DNA of 52,108 bases from GCA-2401155 sp045047085 (GCA_045047085.1 JASFYT010000037.1:1-52108); one strand, 5' to 3'; counted from the first letter of the stretch, positions 1-9,153 are shown. Numbers and translations: made by a program. Notes: generated by a model not told the origin, from the sequence alone.

Positions 1-276
1 CTGACCGGTAAAAAATATACCGACAAGACATATTACTGGCACACCGGTTATCCCGGCGGCATCAAGGAACGTACAGCGAAAGCTATCCTTGAAGGTAAGT
101 TTCCTGAGCGTGTGGTTCAAAAAGCTATCGAACGCATGATGCCGGGTGGTCCTTTGTCGAACAAACAACTGAGTAATCTGCGTGTTTATGCAGATGACAA
201 TCACGGTCATGAAGCGCAATCTCCTGAAGTTCTGGATATCGCAGGCATGAACTCTAAAAACAAAAGGGGCGCATAA
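1..276 (+). CDS. rplM: 50S ribosomal protein L13, 3' part
   Basis: The window opens inside this gene. The 91 residues seen begin with LTGKKYTDKTYYWHTGYPGG and contain the L13 signature region with RMMPGG and the LRVYA segment followed by an Asp/His-rich turn, which is the C-terminal two thirds of ribosomal protein L13. L13 is an early-assembly protein of the 50S subunit that binds 23S rRNA. The stop TAA (274-276) is two bases before the rpsI start, the universal rplM-rpsI arrangement, so the two are co-transcribed from a promoter outside the window. The C-terminus (NSKNKRGA) is a short basic tail as in other alphaproteobacteria. Nothing is odd except truncation by the window edge. Confidence 0.97.
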   Translation: MTGKKYTDKTYYWHTGYPGGIKERTAKAILEGKFPERVVQKAIERMMPGGPLSNKQLSNLRVYADDNHGHEAQSPEVLDIAGMNSKNKRGA

Positions 277-278
277 CG

Positions 279-797
279 ATGGCTGACATCAATTCTCTTG
301 AAGAACTAGGTGCTGCTGTAGGCGCTGCCGCTGAAGCTGGCGACGCTGCAATTGCTGCGGACGTGAATCCTGAAAATGCAGCTCCTGTGTATGAGCAAAA
401 AATCGACGCACAGGGCCGTGCCTATGCAACCGGCAAACGTAAAGATGCGATTGCTCGCGTTTGGATCAAGCCGGGCACAGGCAAAATCATTGTAAACAAA
501 AAGACCCGCGACGAATATTTCGCCCGCCCTGTTTTGCAGATGGTTATCGATCAGCCAATTATCGCTGCGGCTCGTGAAGACCAGTATGATGTGGTTGCTA
601 CCGTTTCTGGTGGTGGTCTTTCAGGTCAGGCCGGCGCACTTCGCCATGGTATTTCCAAGGCGCTGACTTATTACGAGCCTGAGCTTCGCCCAGTCTTGAA
701 AAAAGGCGGCTTCCTTACTCGCGATTCACGTGTTGTTGAGCGTAAGAAATACGGTCGTAAGAAAGCCCGTAAGAGCTTCCAGTTCTCCAAACGTTAA
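279..797 (+). CDS. rpsI: 30S ribosomal protein S9
   Basis: This 172-residue protein is S9 with the acidic, alanine-rich N-terminal extension (about residues 1-45) usual in Rhizobiales; the conserved S9 fold starts near YATGKRKDAIARVW. The C-terminus ends in FQFSKR, the invariant S9 tail that reaches the P site and touches tRNA in the 30S head. The start is fixed by AGGGG (265-269) ten bases upstream and by the two-base gap after rplM. A strong intrinsic terminator follows at 826-854, so rplM-rpsI is a closed two-gene operon. Confidence 0.98.
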   Translation: MADINSLEELGAAVGAAAEAGDAAIAADVNPENAAPVYEQKIDAQGRAYATGKRKDAIARVWIKPGTGKIIVNKKTRDEYFARPVLQMVIDQPIIAAAREDQYDVVATVSGGGLSGQAGALRHGISKALTYYEPELRPVLKKGGFLTRDSRVVERKKYGRKKARKSFQFSKR

Positions 798-825
798 GTT
801 TGGTTTCTCAATATTACGATTTATC

Positions 826-854
826 AAAGGGCTCGTTTTTCGAGCCCTTTTTTT
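826..854 (+). terminator. Rho-independent terminator after rpsI
   Basis: AAAGGGCTCG (826-835), a TTTTT loop and CGAGCCCTTT (841-850) form a perfect ten-base-pair stem followed by a T tract to 854, starting 28 bases after the rpsI stop. This is a textbook intrinsic terminator for the rplM-rpsI operon. Confidence 0.95.
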
Positions 855-1006
855 GTGCTCAGGGCGTATCCAAACATATTCGAATTCATGCCTCCGACAT
901 GACGCACAAACCTGCGCATGGGCGGTGCATTAGCGCCGGACCGCTCTTCGCGGTCTTGAACGATGGATCTGGTGCCATCATTTATGAGGCTTTTTGAGGC
1001 TCGTTT

Positions 1007-1894
1007 TTATCTGGCAAGTTCTTCTGCCAGTAGATCGAAGACCATGCGGATGCGGCGGCTTGTGCTTAGTTCACGGTGGGCTACTAACCAAATTGGGAAG
1101 ACGAGTGGCTCCAGATCGGGGAGAACACGCTGAACGAGCGGTTCGATATCACCGATATTGCCATCCAGAATACCTATCCCCACTCCGTGTTTAACCAGTT
1201 CCCACATGACCAGATAATTTTCTGTCAGGACCGGAAAGTTTTTCTGGGTGAGATTGAGACCCAGCATATTTAGGCCATCCATGAAGGCGCCACTGCCGTC
1301 AATGCTGATGAAATCAGCTTCTCGAAGATCATAAGGAAGCGTCGGATTGCCGATATGTTCTATATATTTCGGTGTAGCGTAGAGCCTTGCCGGAATATCT
1401 TTTATTTTCTTGGCAATCAGATCAGGTTCAGTAGGGCGAAAGTTGCGGATTGCTATATCTGCTTCACGCCTTCTGAGATCGCTTGGCGCATTTGACGTGA
1501 CAATCTCTATTTGTATCCCCGGCTCCAACTGGCGCAGCTTTGCGATGATTGGCGGCAGCATTACTGCGGCATAGGTGTCGCTGGCGGCTATGCTGACTTT
1601 GCCCTCAATGATTTGAGATTGGCCGAATGAGGTAAGGGACACTGCGCTGGCGGCCTCCCCCATGGCGCGCACATGGTCGAGCAATTCCAATCCGCTGGGT
1701 GTGAGGGTCAGGCCACGCCCCACACGCTCGAAAAGCACTACACCCAGCTCCTCCTCCAGAGCACTGACCTGTCTGCCAAGGGTTGGCTGCGCCATGCCAA
1801 GTGCGCGTGCAGCAGCAGACAGTGAGCCTTCTTCTGCTGTTACGAGAAAGGCCCTTGCCCGATTCCAGTCAAATTTTATCGAACGTCTATCCAT
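1007..1894 (-). CDS. LysR-family transcriptional regulator
   Basis: About 295 residues: an N-terminal winged helix-turn-helix (roughly residues 8-66, with GSLSAAARALGMAQPTLGRQ and the wing LFERVGRG) and a periplasmic-binding-like effector domain (about 90-290), the standard LysR length. It is divergently transcribed from the dehydrogenase at 1995 with about 100 bases between, the classic LysR arrangement, so it probably controls that gene and itself. The ATG at 1894 (MDRRS) fits family N-termini; an in-frame ATG at 1906 would add four residues, and neither has a clear Shine-Dalgarno. The palindrome ATGCA-CAAA-TGCAT (1893-1906) overlaps both starts. The effector cannot be deduced. Confidence 0.9.
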   Translation of the reverse strand: MDRRSIKFDWNRARAFLVTAEEGSLSAAARALGMAQPTLGRQVSALEEELGVVLFERVGRGLTLTPSGLELLDHVRAMGEAASAVSLTSFGQSQIIEGKVSIAASDTYAAVMLPPIIAKLRQLEPGIQIEIVTSNAPSDLRRREADIAIRNFRPTEPDLIAKKIKDIPARLYATPKYIEHIGNPTLPYDLREADFISIDGSGAFMDGLNMLGLNLTQKNFPVLTENYLVMWELVKHGVGIGILDGNIGDIEPLVQRVLPDLEPLVFPIWLVAHRELSTSRRIRMVFDLLAEELAR

Positions 1895-1994
1895 GCACAA
1901 ATGCATATCAAACTAACTAAACTAGTCAATTTATTTAATCGCATCCGATGTGTATATGACGGCCAATGAAACAATTTAAATGGAATTTTGAATT

Positions 1995-2966
1995 ATGAAA
2001 GCCGTCATTTCTATCGCATATGGTGCACCTGAAGTCCTTCAACTTGCGGATATCGCGAAACCAACACCAAAAAACAACGAGATTTTGGTAAAAATACATG
2101 CGACCGCTGTATCTTCTGGCGATGTGCGACTGAGGAAGGCCGATCCATTCATCATTCGCCTATTTTTTGGCCTGACAAAACCTAATAAACCGGTTCTTGG
2201 TTATGTGTTAGCAGGAGAAATTGAGGCGATTGGCAAGGGTGTAAAGCGCTTCAAAACAGGCGATCAGGTTTACGCCACTACAGGAATGGCCATGGGTGCA
2301 TATGCCGAACACATTTGTCTGGCTGAAGAAGGAGTGATTGCAGTAAAGCCCGGCAATATGACCTATGATGAAGCGGCAGCGATCCCTTTCGGGGGGAATA
2401 CAGCATTGTATTTTTTGCGGAAAGCAAACATCCAAGCCGGACAAAACATTCTGATTTACGGTGCTTCCGGTGCAATCGGCACTGCAGCCGTTCAGCTTGC
2501 CAAACATTTCGGTGCCCATGTCACAACAGTGTGCAGTGGAGCCAATCTGGAATTAATGAAAACTCTGGGCGCTGATGAAGTCATTGATTACACCAAGGAA
2601 GATTTTACCAAAAATGGCAATTCCTATAATGTGATTTTTGAGACGGTTGGCAAAAGTTCATTCTCTGCTGGCGTGAATTCACTCACAAGAAACGGTACTT
2701 ATATTATGGCTGCCGGAGGATTGAGAGAGATGTGCCAAGGGCTATGCACCTCACTCACCAGCCGACGAAAAGTAATTTCCGGGGTTATGAGCGAAACAGC
2801 AGAAGACCTTGTTTTTTATCGTAAACTCATAGAATCAGAAAAGTTTATACCGGTCATCGACAGAAGCTATCCGCTCGAACAAATTGTTCAGGCGCATGCC
2901 TATGTAGACAAAGGCCATAAGACCGGCAATGTCGTCATCACCGTCGGGCATGACGACATTGTTTGA
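1995..2966 (+). CDS. Zinc-less MDR-family NAD(P)-dependent dehydrogenase (quinone reductase-like)
   Basis: 323 residues with the medium-chain dehydrogenase/reductase layout: a GroES-like N-terminal half (about 1-125) and a Rossmann half with the nucleotide motif YGASGAIGTAAVQLAK near residues 155-170. The catalytic and structural zinc cysteine clusters of alcohol dehydrogenases are absent, which places it with quinone oxidoreductase/zeta-crystallin-type enzymes that reduce quinones or enones with NAD(P)H. It is alone in its unit and divergent from the LysR regulator, its likely controller. The stop lies three bases before the convergent aminotransferase stop. The substrate is not predictable. 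Confidence 0.88.
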   Translation: MKAVISIAYGAPEVLQLADIAKPTPKNNEILVKIHATAVSSGDVRLRKADPFIIRLFFGLTKPNKPVLGYVLAGEIEAIGKGVKRFKTGDQVYATTGMAMGAYAEHICLAEEGVIAVKPGNMTYDEAAAIPFGGNTALYFLRKANIQAGQNILIYGASGAIGTAAVQLAKHFGAHVTTVCSGANLELMKTLGADEVIDYTKEDFTKNGNSYNVIFETVGKSSFSAGVNSLTRNGTYIMAAGGLREMCQGLCTSLTSRRKVISGVMSETAEDLVFYRKLIESEKFIPVIDRSYPLEQIVQAHAYVDKGHKTGNVVITVGHDDIV

Positions 2967-2969
2967 TGC

Positions 2970-3839
2970 TTAGAGCCTGTTGTGCGAAAAATCCCAATAG
3001 AGTTTTCTTGCTAGTTGGCCCTTCGGTCCGTATTCGTATTCCTGCTCGTCGAAGGCGATGACCGGCATTACTTTTGGGTAGTTTCCAGTTATGAAAATTT
3101 CATCGGCTTTTCTGAAGTCTTCGATTTTCAGGATTGTCTCGTGAACAGTTTCGCCTGCGTCACGCAACAACTGCATGACCCGCTTGCGGGTGATGCCAGC
3201 CAAGAAGGTGCCGTTTGCGATGGGGGTGAAATATTCTCCGTCCTTGACCATGAAAATATTGGATGTTGCCGTTTCTGCCACATTGCCTAAGGCATCGCAG
3301 ACTATTGCGTTACCAAAGCCTTTGCTGGCGGCCTCTTTTAACATTCTGGCGTTGTTGGGATAAAGACATGCAGCTTTTGCATTCACAGTTGCTGAATCAA
3401 GACATGGGCGGATGAACTTTGTGGTGGTGATCCTGATGCCGACAGGTTCGGCCATCGGTGCTTCTTCGAGACAAAGTGCGAAAGCGGATGAATCTGGGTC
3501 CGCATCAACCATGCTCGCGCCCTCTCCTCTGGTGGACCAGATCATTGGTCGAATGTAGAGTTCTGCATCGTCATCAAATTTGGCGATACCTTCTTTCGCC
3601 AGCACCAAAATTTCCTCAGTCGTCATTGGCGAACGCATGCCCATAGCCTCGGCCGAGGCTGAGACACGGGCGCAGTGAGGCTCCAGATCAGGTGACACCC
3701 CTTCGAAAGCGCGTGCGCCGTCAAACACAAGCGTTCCCAACCATGTGCCATGGTCGGCAGACCCCAAGATTGGCAGGTTACCCTCATGCCATTCACCTTC
3801 AAACCAGGTCCATATTTTTCGATCATTTGCCAGTGCCAT
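2970..3839 (-). CDS. PLP class IV aminotransferase, branched-chain amino acid type
   Basis: 289 residues matching the fold-type IV PLP aminotransferases (IlvE/D-amino-acid aminotransferase superfamily). The Schiff-base lysine is expected at Lys155 in NAKAACLYPNNARM, and Glu189 in GNVAETATSNIF is the conserved cofactor-pyridine contact. The family transfers amino groups between branched-chain 2-oxo acids and glutamate; many Rhizobiales carry this paralogue in addition to a true ilvE, so the exact substrate is left open. It runs convergent to the dehydrogenase (three bases between stops) and is monocistronic. D-amino-acid transaminase or aminodeoxychorismate lyase activity are less likely alternatives. 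Confidence 0.85.
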   Translation of the reverse strand: MALANDRKIWTWFEGEWHEGNLPILGSADHGTWLGTLVFDGARAFEGVSPDLEPHCARVSASAEAMGMRSPMTTEEILVLAKEGIAKFDDDAELYIRPMIWSTRGEGASMVDADPDSSAFALCLEEAPMAEPVGIRITTTKFIRPCLDSATVNAKAACLYPNNARMLKEAASKGFGNAIVCDALGNVAETATSNIFMVKDGEYFTPIANGTFLAGITRKRVMQLLRDAGETVHETILKIEDFRKADEIFITGNYPKVMPVIAFDEQEYEYGPKGQLARKLYWDFSHNRL

Positions 3840-3969
3840 GATGCGCTCCCTATCAGGTTAAAATGTTATCTATTTCCAAATTTCACTCTTGCCAGTTGGC
3901 GGTGATAATTCAAGTAGAATGTTATTGGTTGCAGGACATCGGATTGCAAGGTATATCCTCAACGCAGCC

Positions 3970-4007
3970 TAGGGTCAGGACACCCAATTCGATAAGTCCT
4001 GATCCTA
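3970..4007. repeat. Inverted repeat in the argC leader
   Basis: TAGGGTCAGGAC (3970-3981) and GTCCTGATCCTA (3996-4007) are inverted with 11 of 12 positions pairing around a 14-base loop. It lies 33 bases upstream of the argC start and has no T tract, so it is not an intrinsic terminator. An 11-base piece (ATAAGTCCTGA, 3992-4002) occurs inverted at 20005-20015. It could be an operator, a leader hairpin or a repeat remnant. Confidence 0.6.
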
Positions 4008-4040
4008 ACGAGCTGAAATTCAAACAAAACTGAGTGACTC

Positions 4041-4976
4041 ATGCAACCGACAATATTCATCGATGGCGAACACGGAACAACAGGGCTACAAATTAGACAG
4101 CGCCTTGCTGACCGTCGTGACATATCGGTGCTGTCTATGCCGCATGAAGAACGGCGCAATCTGGATAAGCGGCGCGAGATGCTTCTTGCTGCCGATATTG
4201 CAATATTGTGCCTACCGGATGATGCGAGCCGGGAAGCGGTACAGATTTTGCTGGATGCGGGTAATGATACAACGCGGCTGATCGATACTTCAACAGCCCA
4301 TCGTAGCAACGACGACTGGGTTTATGGTTTCGCGGAATTTGATACAGCCCAACGTGAGAAAATTATTGGTGCATCGCGGGTGAGCAATCCCGGTTGCTAT
4401 TCAACCGGTGCTATCGCTCTGATCAAACCACTGGTTGACGCTGGAATTCTTGGTGCGGACTATCCGCTGACCATCAATGCTGTCTCCGGCTATACTGGCG
4501 GCGGCAAGCAGATGATTGCCCAAATTGAAGATGCTGATAACGACCAACATATTGCAGCAGTATTCTTCGAATATGCGCTAACGCTTGAACATAAGCATGT
4601 GCCGGAGATCATTGCCCATTGCGCTTTGACTAAGCGGCCAATTTTTACGCCTTCTGTTGCGCGGTTTGCGCAAGGAATGCTGGTCAATGTGCCTTTACAT
4701 CTGGATGGCTTGAACAATGGTTCTGTTGCGGCGGTTCAATCAGTGTTGACGAAACATTATGCAGGACAGGATATTGTTCAGGTAGTTTCGCTGGAAGACA
4801 TAGCATCGCTTGCGCGTATTGAACCGGAAGCATTGGCTGGACAAGATATTATGAGGCTCTTTGTTACAGGTTCTGATTCAACCGGCCATGTGAACCTGAT
4901 CGCTCAGTTGGATAATTTGGGCAAAGGTGCATCAGGTGCAGCGGTTCAAAATCTGGACTTGATGCTTTCTGCTTAA
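4041..4976 (+). CDS. argC: N-acetyl-gamma-glutamyl-phosphate reductase (short type)
   Basis: Third step of arginine synthesis: NADPH-dependent reduction of N-acetylglutamyl phosphate to the semialdehyde in the cytoplasm. The 311 residues correspond to the shorter AGPR subtype. Visible are the N-terminal dinucleotide segment (FIDGEHGTTGLQIRQRL) and the catalytic Cys119 in SNPGCYSTGAIAL; the HVPEI segment near residue 191 carries the conserved active-site His. The location close to rplM-rpsI is typical of Rhizobiales. It is a single-gene unit; the leader contains the inverted repeat at 3970-4007. The end meets convergent heme A synthase with a ten-base gap. Confidence 0.95.
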   Translation: MQPTIFIDGEHGTTGLQIRQRLADRRDISVLSMPHEERRNLDKRREMLLAADIAILCLPDDASREAVQILLDAGNDTTRLIDTSTAHRSNDDWVYGFAEFDTAQREKIIGASRVSNPGCYSTGAIALIKPLVDAGILGADYPLTINAVSGYTGGGKQMIAQIEDADNDQHIAAVFFEYALTLEHKHVPEIIAHCALTKRPIFTPSVARFAQGMLVNVPLHLDGLNNGSVAAVQSVLTKHYAGQDIVQVVSLEDIASLARIEPEALAGQDIMRLFVTGSDSTGHVNLIAQLDNLGKGASGAAVQNLDLMLSA

Positions 4977-4986
4977 GGGTATTTCC

Positions 4987-6042
4987 CTATTGCGAATAAC
5001 TACCAATCAGTGCGCGCCAGTTGGCAATTGCTATACCCAGCGCAATGATGGCACCTGCCTGATGGGCGAGCGCCCAGTTTAGCGGCACTTGCAATACAAG
5101 TGTGGTTACACCCAGTGCTGCCTGCGCAAATATTGTTGCAAACAGGAGTTTCGCCCTACCCCCATGCGCGACGATTGTTCTTGCCATTAGCATCTGCAAA
5201 AATGCAACACAAAACAGGACATAAGCGAGAATTCGGTGGTTGAATTGCACTGCCTTGGGGTTTTCAAACCAATTGATCCAGTTAGGCGACAACACTGCTA
5301 ATCCATCAGGCACAATTGCGCCGTCCATTAACGGCCAGTCATTAAAGGCCAACCCAGCATCCAATCCTGCAACAAGGCCACCGAGGAAAATTTGTAGTAA
5401 TATGAGTAGAGCAACGAAAGGAGAGGTAAACTTCAGCCATGACGGTGCAGGCCTCTGTTCAATCGGGGCAAGTCCCCTCGCTATCCAAAAGGCATAGGCG
5501 AAAATGAGACAGGCTATGATCAAATGGATTGCCAGCCGGTATTGGCTCACATCTACCCGGTCAACCAAACCGGATTTTACCATCCACCAGCCGATCGCAC
5601 CTTGTAACCCACCAAGGAAAAACAAAAATAGAAGGTGAGGTTTGATTTGTTTTTCTATCCGTCCAGTCATCCAGAAAAAGGCTAGTGGCAGGAAGAATAC
5701 AATACCGATGATGCGGCCCAAGAAACGGTGTGCCCATTCCCACCAGAAAATGAATTTGAATTCGCTCAGGCTCATGCCCTGATTGATCTGGGTATATTCG
5801 GGAATTAGCTGATATTTTGTGAAGGCACTCTGCCAGTCGGCGGTAGAAAGCGGCGGGATGATGCCGAGGATGGGCTTCCATTCGGTGATGGACAGGCCAG
5901 AATCCGTAAGCCTTGTGGCACCACCCACAATAACCATCGCAAAGACCATAATACAAATTAGATAAAGCCATAACCGGATTTGAAACCGATGGGTATCGGT
6001 ACGGTGTGAAATAGCATCGTTCAGACTGATGTTTTGCTGCAA
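4987..6042 (-). CDS. ctaA: Heme A synthase (COX15/CtaA type 2)
   Basis: 351 residues, a polytopic inner-membrane protein with about eight hydrophobic helices. It oxidises the C8 methyl of heme O to the formyl of heme A for aa3-type cytochrome oxidase. The expected heme/cofactor histidines are present in EWAHR, RLAIHL, FNHRI and LAHQAG, and the N-terminal GGATRLTDSGLSITEWKP signature is complete. The length and motifs match the mitochondrial-like COX15 branch found in alphaproteobacteria. It is convergent with argC; DUF2842 lies divergently upstream, a conserved pairing in the order. Confidence 0.95.
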   Translation of the reverse strand: MQQNISLNDAISHRTDTHRFQIRLWLYLICIMVFAMVIVGGATRLTDSGLSITEWKPILGIIPPLSTADWQSAFTKYQLIPEYTQINQGMSLSEFKFIFWWEWAHRFLGRIIGIVFFLPLAFFWMTGRIEKQIKPHLLFLFFLGGLQGAIGWWMVKSGLVDRVDVSQYRLAIHLIIACLIFAYAFWIARGLAPIEQRPAPSWLKFTSPFVALLILLQIFLGGLVAGLDAGLAFNDWPLMDGAIVPDGLAVLSPNWINWFENPKAVQFNHRILAYVLFCVAFLQMLMARTIVAHGGRAKLLFATIFAQAALGVTTLVLQVPLNWALAHQAGAIIALGIAIANWRALIGSYSQ

Positions 6043-6191
6043 TTGCTTGCCCCTTAGTTACTGTTACAATTGGGGTAGTCAGCAGAACAAGGCAAGGGAC
6101 ATATGATCGCGGGGGAATTATTTTTTCGGCTGTTTTTGCTCTGCCGGATGGGCTAAGCATTCCTTGAAAAAGATTGTAAAAGGCTCCAACA

Positions 6192-6416
6192 ATGTCACCA
6201 TCCATCCGAAAACTGATTGGAACAGTTCTTATCGTCGTGCTGGTAATTGTTTATGCGATGGTGGCAACGACAATTGCCAGTGTTAAGCTGGCGGAATCCC
6301 CATGGTGGGTTCATCTCACCTATTTTTTCTTTACCGGCCTGTTGTGGGTGCTGCCTGCCATGTGGCTGATCAGCTGGATGTCAAAAGGAAAAAAGCCTGA
6401 TCCTAACGGACATTGA
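6192..6416 (+). CDS. DUF2842 family small membrane protein
   Basis: 74 residues with two hydrophobic helices (about 8-30 and 40-62), a basic N-terminus and a polar, basic C-terminus (MSKGKKPDPNGH). It matches the DUF2842 family, an alphaproteobacterial group of about 70 residues often beside heme A synthase; no function is established. Its position divergent from ctaA suggests a role linked to respiration, but this is inference only. Its last 14 bases overlap the 3' end of the convergent deacetylase. Confidence 0.8.
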   Translation: MSPSIRKLIGTVLIVVLVIVYAMVATTIASVKLAESPWWVHLTYFFFTGLLWVLPAMWLISWMSKGKKPDPNGH

Positions 6417-7476
6417 TCCGCCGTCCTTTGTTTTGTAACAAAGTGGGAATGCCTGATATAAGTGTTTTTACATATCGCTGAGACTGAAAACTGCCATTTA
6501 ATGAAATGCGCGGTAAAGCTGTCGAATGATCTTTGTGTTCATGATGTACAACACCGTGACGCGTTGTGACGGCGGAGACAAATCCGCATTCTTTTGCAAG
6601 TTTAAATTCTCTAGGGCCGGCAGCTTTTGCCATGCCATAGGGATACGCAAAATGTTTTGGGCGTTCGCCGAGCTCTGCTTCAATCACGCTTGCGCTTTCC
6701 ATCATCTCAAACTTTGCATCGCCTGCCGGTAGCCGGGCAAGCATTGGATGGCTGATTGTATGGGCGCCAATTGTACAAAGCGGATCTTTGTTTAGTTCCT
6801 CAATTTCGCTCCAGGTCATTATTTGCTGGCGGCGATGGGTATCGACATCAATCCTGTATTGAATTGCTAAATCTTTGACGATTTCGCGTTGACGAATTTC
6901 ATCCACGGCACTGGTCAGATATTCCATTAATTCGGCATATGCCTGATATTTGAGATCAGACGTGGAGGTATCCATTTCCTCGCGGCCACCATCCAAATCC
7001 AAGAAGATCGTATCGCGGGATGCTATGATGTGTTCCAGATCTTCCCACCACAGGTCTGCTTTTCCATCCACAAACCCAGGTGCCACATAGATTGTATATG
7101 GCATGTTGTGCTTGCGAAAAACCGGAACTGCATTCTCCAGATTGTCGCGATATCCGTCATCCAGGGTTACAGCGATGAATGGCCTGTCCGATGGATTACT
7201 TCCTGCTTGCACGGTCCGTTTGGCGACTTCATCCATGCTGATAAAATCCAGGTTTTCGGCTGCAAGCGATGCGAGCATCTCATCGAGAAATTCCGGCGTG
7301 ACGCTCAAATGACTATTGGGTGAAAATGGCGCACGGTTTTCTTCAGTCACATGGTGCAACATCATAATGGAGCCAAGGCCTCTCGCCCATTGCTGGCAGG
7401 CCAGATGCGCACCAGAAAAATACGCGACATTAAGGACCAGCTTTTGCATAAATTCTTGCTTAGAAAAATTGCTCAT
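6403..7476 (-). CDS. Polysaccharide deacetylase (NodB/CE4-type)
   Basis: 357 residues with the CE4 motifs in order: TLDDGYRDN (Asp106 catalytic base, Asp107 metal ligand), the metal ligands GAHTISHP (His239 and His243), and the AYPYG strand near 277. Such enzymes remove N- or O-acetyl groups from polysaccharides. The insertion between motifs 1 and 2 (about 110-235) is long, as in the rhizobial surface-polysaccharide members. No signal peptide is evident, so a cytoplasmic action on lipid-linked repeats is possible. It is divergent from the acetyltransferase at 7623 with about 146 bases between, and belongs to the exopolysaccharide locus by context. Confidence 0.88.
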   Translation of the reverse strand: MSNFSKQEFMQKLVLNVAYFSGAHLACQQWARGLGSIMMLHHVTEENRAPFSPNSHLSVTPEFLDEMLASLAAENLDFISMDEVAKRTVQAGSNPSDRPFIAVTLDDGYRDNLENAVPVFRKHNMPYTIYVAPGFVDGKADLWWEDLEHIIASRDTIFLDLDGGREEMDTSTSDLKYQAYAELMEYLTSAVDEIRQREIVKDLAIQYRIDVDTHRRQQIMTWSEIEELNKDPLCTIGAHTISHPMLARLPAGDAKFEMMESASVIEAELGERPKHFAYPYGMAKAAGPREFKLAKECGFVSAVTTRHGVVHHEHKDHSTALPRISLNGSFQSQRYVKTLISGIPTLLQNKGRRINVR

Positions 7477-7622
7477 AATGGTTCCAAGTGCTTAATCGAT
7501 CAAATTGATACAGATTGCGAAACGGATTGTTTACCAAGCTCGCCTGTTCTTAATCTAGAGCATGAAATCTTTAGATTCTGTTGCTAAAAAAGCCGAAAGA
7601 ATAATACTTGGGAGTCCCGCGG

Positions 7623-8849
7623 ATGCAATCAGCGGTTTGTACAGAATTGCCGATTATTGAACGGCATACTACTGCAAATAAGGTTTCGGATACGGCAATT
7701 TGCTTCGAGAATTTGGATATTCTTGTTGCCGATCGCGCGTCTGGTTTGAAAGAATCCTGGAAAGAGCTGGAGCGTGTTGCTTTGGTTTCGGTTTATCAAA
7801 GCTATGACTGGGTCGATATATGCTTGAAAACGCTGGAAACTAACGAGCGGCATCAGGCCATGATCATCATTGGCTCGCGTGATGGGAAACCCTATTTCAT
7901 TCTGCCGCTAGTGGTTGAGGGAAATATCGTCAAACATTTGCGCTGGATTGGCGGAAAACACGCCAATTTATGTATGGGCCTGTTTCACCCCGACCTGCTT
8001 AAAAATAGCGGTCCGGAAAACTTCAAGGCTCTGTTTGAACGCATTGGTAGTATGGTACCCGGAATTGTTTTTGCCAAATTATGTTGCCAGCCTCTCGAAT
8101 GGGATGGACAGAATAATCCTATTTTACAACTGCCATATCAAGAATCCATACACAGCGCCTATTTCATTGATCTTAAAGACGGCTTCGAGGCGGTGATCAA
8201 TAATGGCAATGGTAAGCGTAAGCGCAAAAAGTTCCGCTCGCAGGTTCGTGAGGCCGAAAAAGCCGGCGGCTATCGGATGATTGTTCCCTCCTCTTCCGGC
8301 GAAGCGCTGAATTTATTAGATGTTTTCAGATCGCAAAAATCACACCGCTTTGCGCAACAGGGTATTCAGGATGTATTTGCCTCACCGTGTTCCCGCGATT
8401 TTTTAGGCAAACTTGCTACCACCCCTGGGGATGAGCAGTCTTCAAGTCTAGAGCTGTTTGCGTTAGAAATTGGCGGTGAAATTCGCGCCATTTTCGGTGG
8501 CGGGCGCTTTGGCACTCATTTGAGTGGTTACTTCAGTTCCATATCCGATGACGAATTGAGCCATACCAGTCCGGGTGAAATGTTACTCTATCTGATGCTC
8601 GAACATTGTGCGAAAAACGGTTATATATCCGTCGATCTTGGTTGTGGCGACGAGCGATATAAACGCTCATGGTGTCAGAAACAGATTGCTTTAGGTGATG
8701 TGCTATTGCCACTTTCCAAACGCGCCATACCCTTGGTATTTGGTTATAAATTATGGTGTATTGTTAAACGAAAAGTACGTTCAAGCGCCTTTCTTTGGAA
8801 CATTGTACGCAAGGTTCGCGCGAAAAGGGCTAACTTCTTCAGGCGCTAG
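7623..8849 (+). CDS. CelD/BcsL-family GNAT acetyltransferase
   Basis: About 408 residues. The C-terminal part (about 180-350) carries the acetyltransferase fold of the CelD/cellulose-biosynthesis group, with a basic KRKRKKFRSQVREAEKAGG helix, the beta strands FALEIGGEIRAIFGGG and the SPGEMLLYLMLEHC segment, then VDLGCGDERYKRSW. Members add acetyl or acyl groups during exopolysaccharide synthesis. The ATG at 7623 is chosen because GGGAG (7610-7614) is nine bases upstream; a TTG at 7608 would put the start inside the RBS. It heads the plus-strand side of the locus, opposite the deacetylase. Confidence 0.85.
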   Translation: MQSAVCTELPIIERHTTANKVSDTAICFENLDILVADRASGLKESWKELERVALVSVYQSYDWVDICLKTLETNERHQAMIIIGSRDGKPYFILPLVVEGNIVKHLRWIGGKHANLCMGLFHPDLLKNSGPENFKALFERIGSMVPGIVFAKLCCQPLEWDGQNNPILQLPYQESIHSAYFIDLKDGFEAVINNGNGKRKRKKFRSQVREAEKAGGYRMIVPSSSGEALNLLDVFRSQKSHRFAQQGIQDVFASPCSRDFLGKLATTPGDEQSSSLELFALEIGGEIRAIFGGGRFGTHLSGYFSSISDDELSHTSPGEMLLYLMLEHCAKNGYISVDLGCGDERYKRSWCQKQIALGDVLLPLSKRAIPLVFGYKLWCIVKRKVRSSAFLWNIVRKVRAKRANFFRR

Positions 8850-9153
8850 ATGCAATATCCGTCGGCTGTGGGGTAAACTGCAACTTCCGGCAAATTTTGC
8901 ACGGCGCCTGGAACCATAACTCGGGGAAATTTTTCGTGTAGTTCCATTTGGCTGTTCTTGAAAGCCTTATAATTAACAATTGCTTAATACGATGGTCGGG
9001 TATTGGGTGGGGTAATATTTCTGCCTCAGAAGCCTTACTAATTTTTAAATGGTTTACCCAGTATTAACTATAATTGATGTTTAATGTCTTACGTACTGGC
9101 TCGCCCAATAATTTCACCGGCGTGTCCCAATTGTATTGAGGGTATCGGGAACT
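8850..9153. other. Intergenic region before the export lipoprotein gene
   Basis: About 300 bases without a supported gene. The stretch 8960-9080 is AT-rich with several AATT/TTAA steps, the type of DNA that MucR/H-NS-like regulators favour, but no clear operator, terminator or promoter pair stands out. It probably holds the promoter of the downstream export and glycosyltransferase genes. Confidence 0.5.

Noticed and set aside
939..955. GACCGC-TCTTC-GCGGTC hairpin after rpsI
   Set aside because: No T tract in either direction and no gene left to terminate; probably chance in a GC-richer patch.
730..1194. Small plus-strand frames after rpsI and antisense to the LysR gene
   Set aside because: They overlap the rpsI end, its terminator or the LysR gene, with no RBS or recognisable protein.
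3998..6410. 13-base match CCTGATCCTAACG between the argC leader and the DUF2842 3' end
   Set aside because: One copy lies in coding sequence with a normal protein context; no inverted arm accompanies it, so it is treated as chance.
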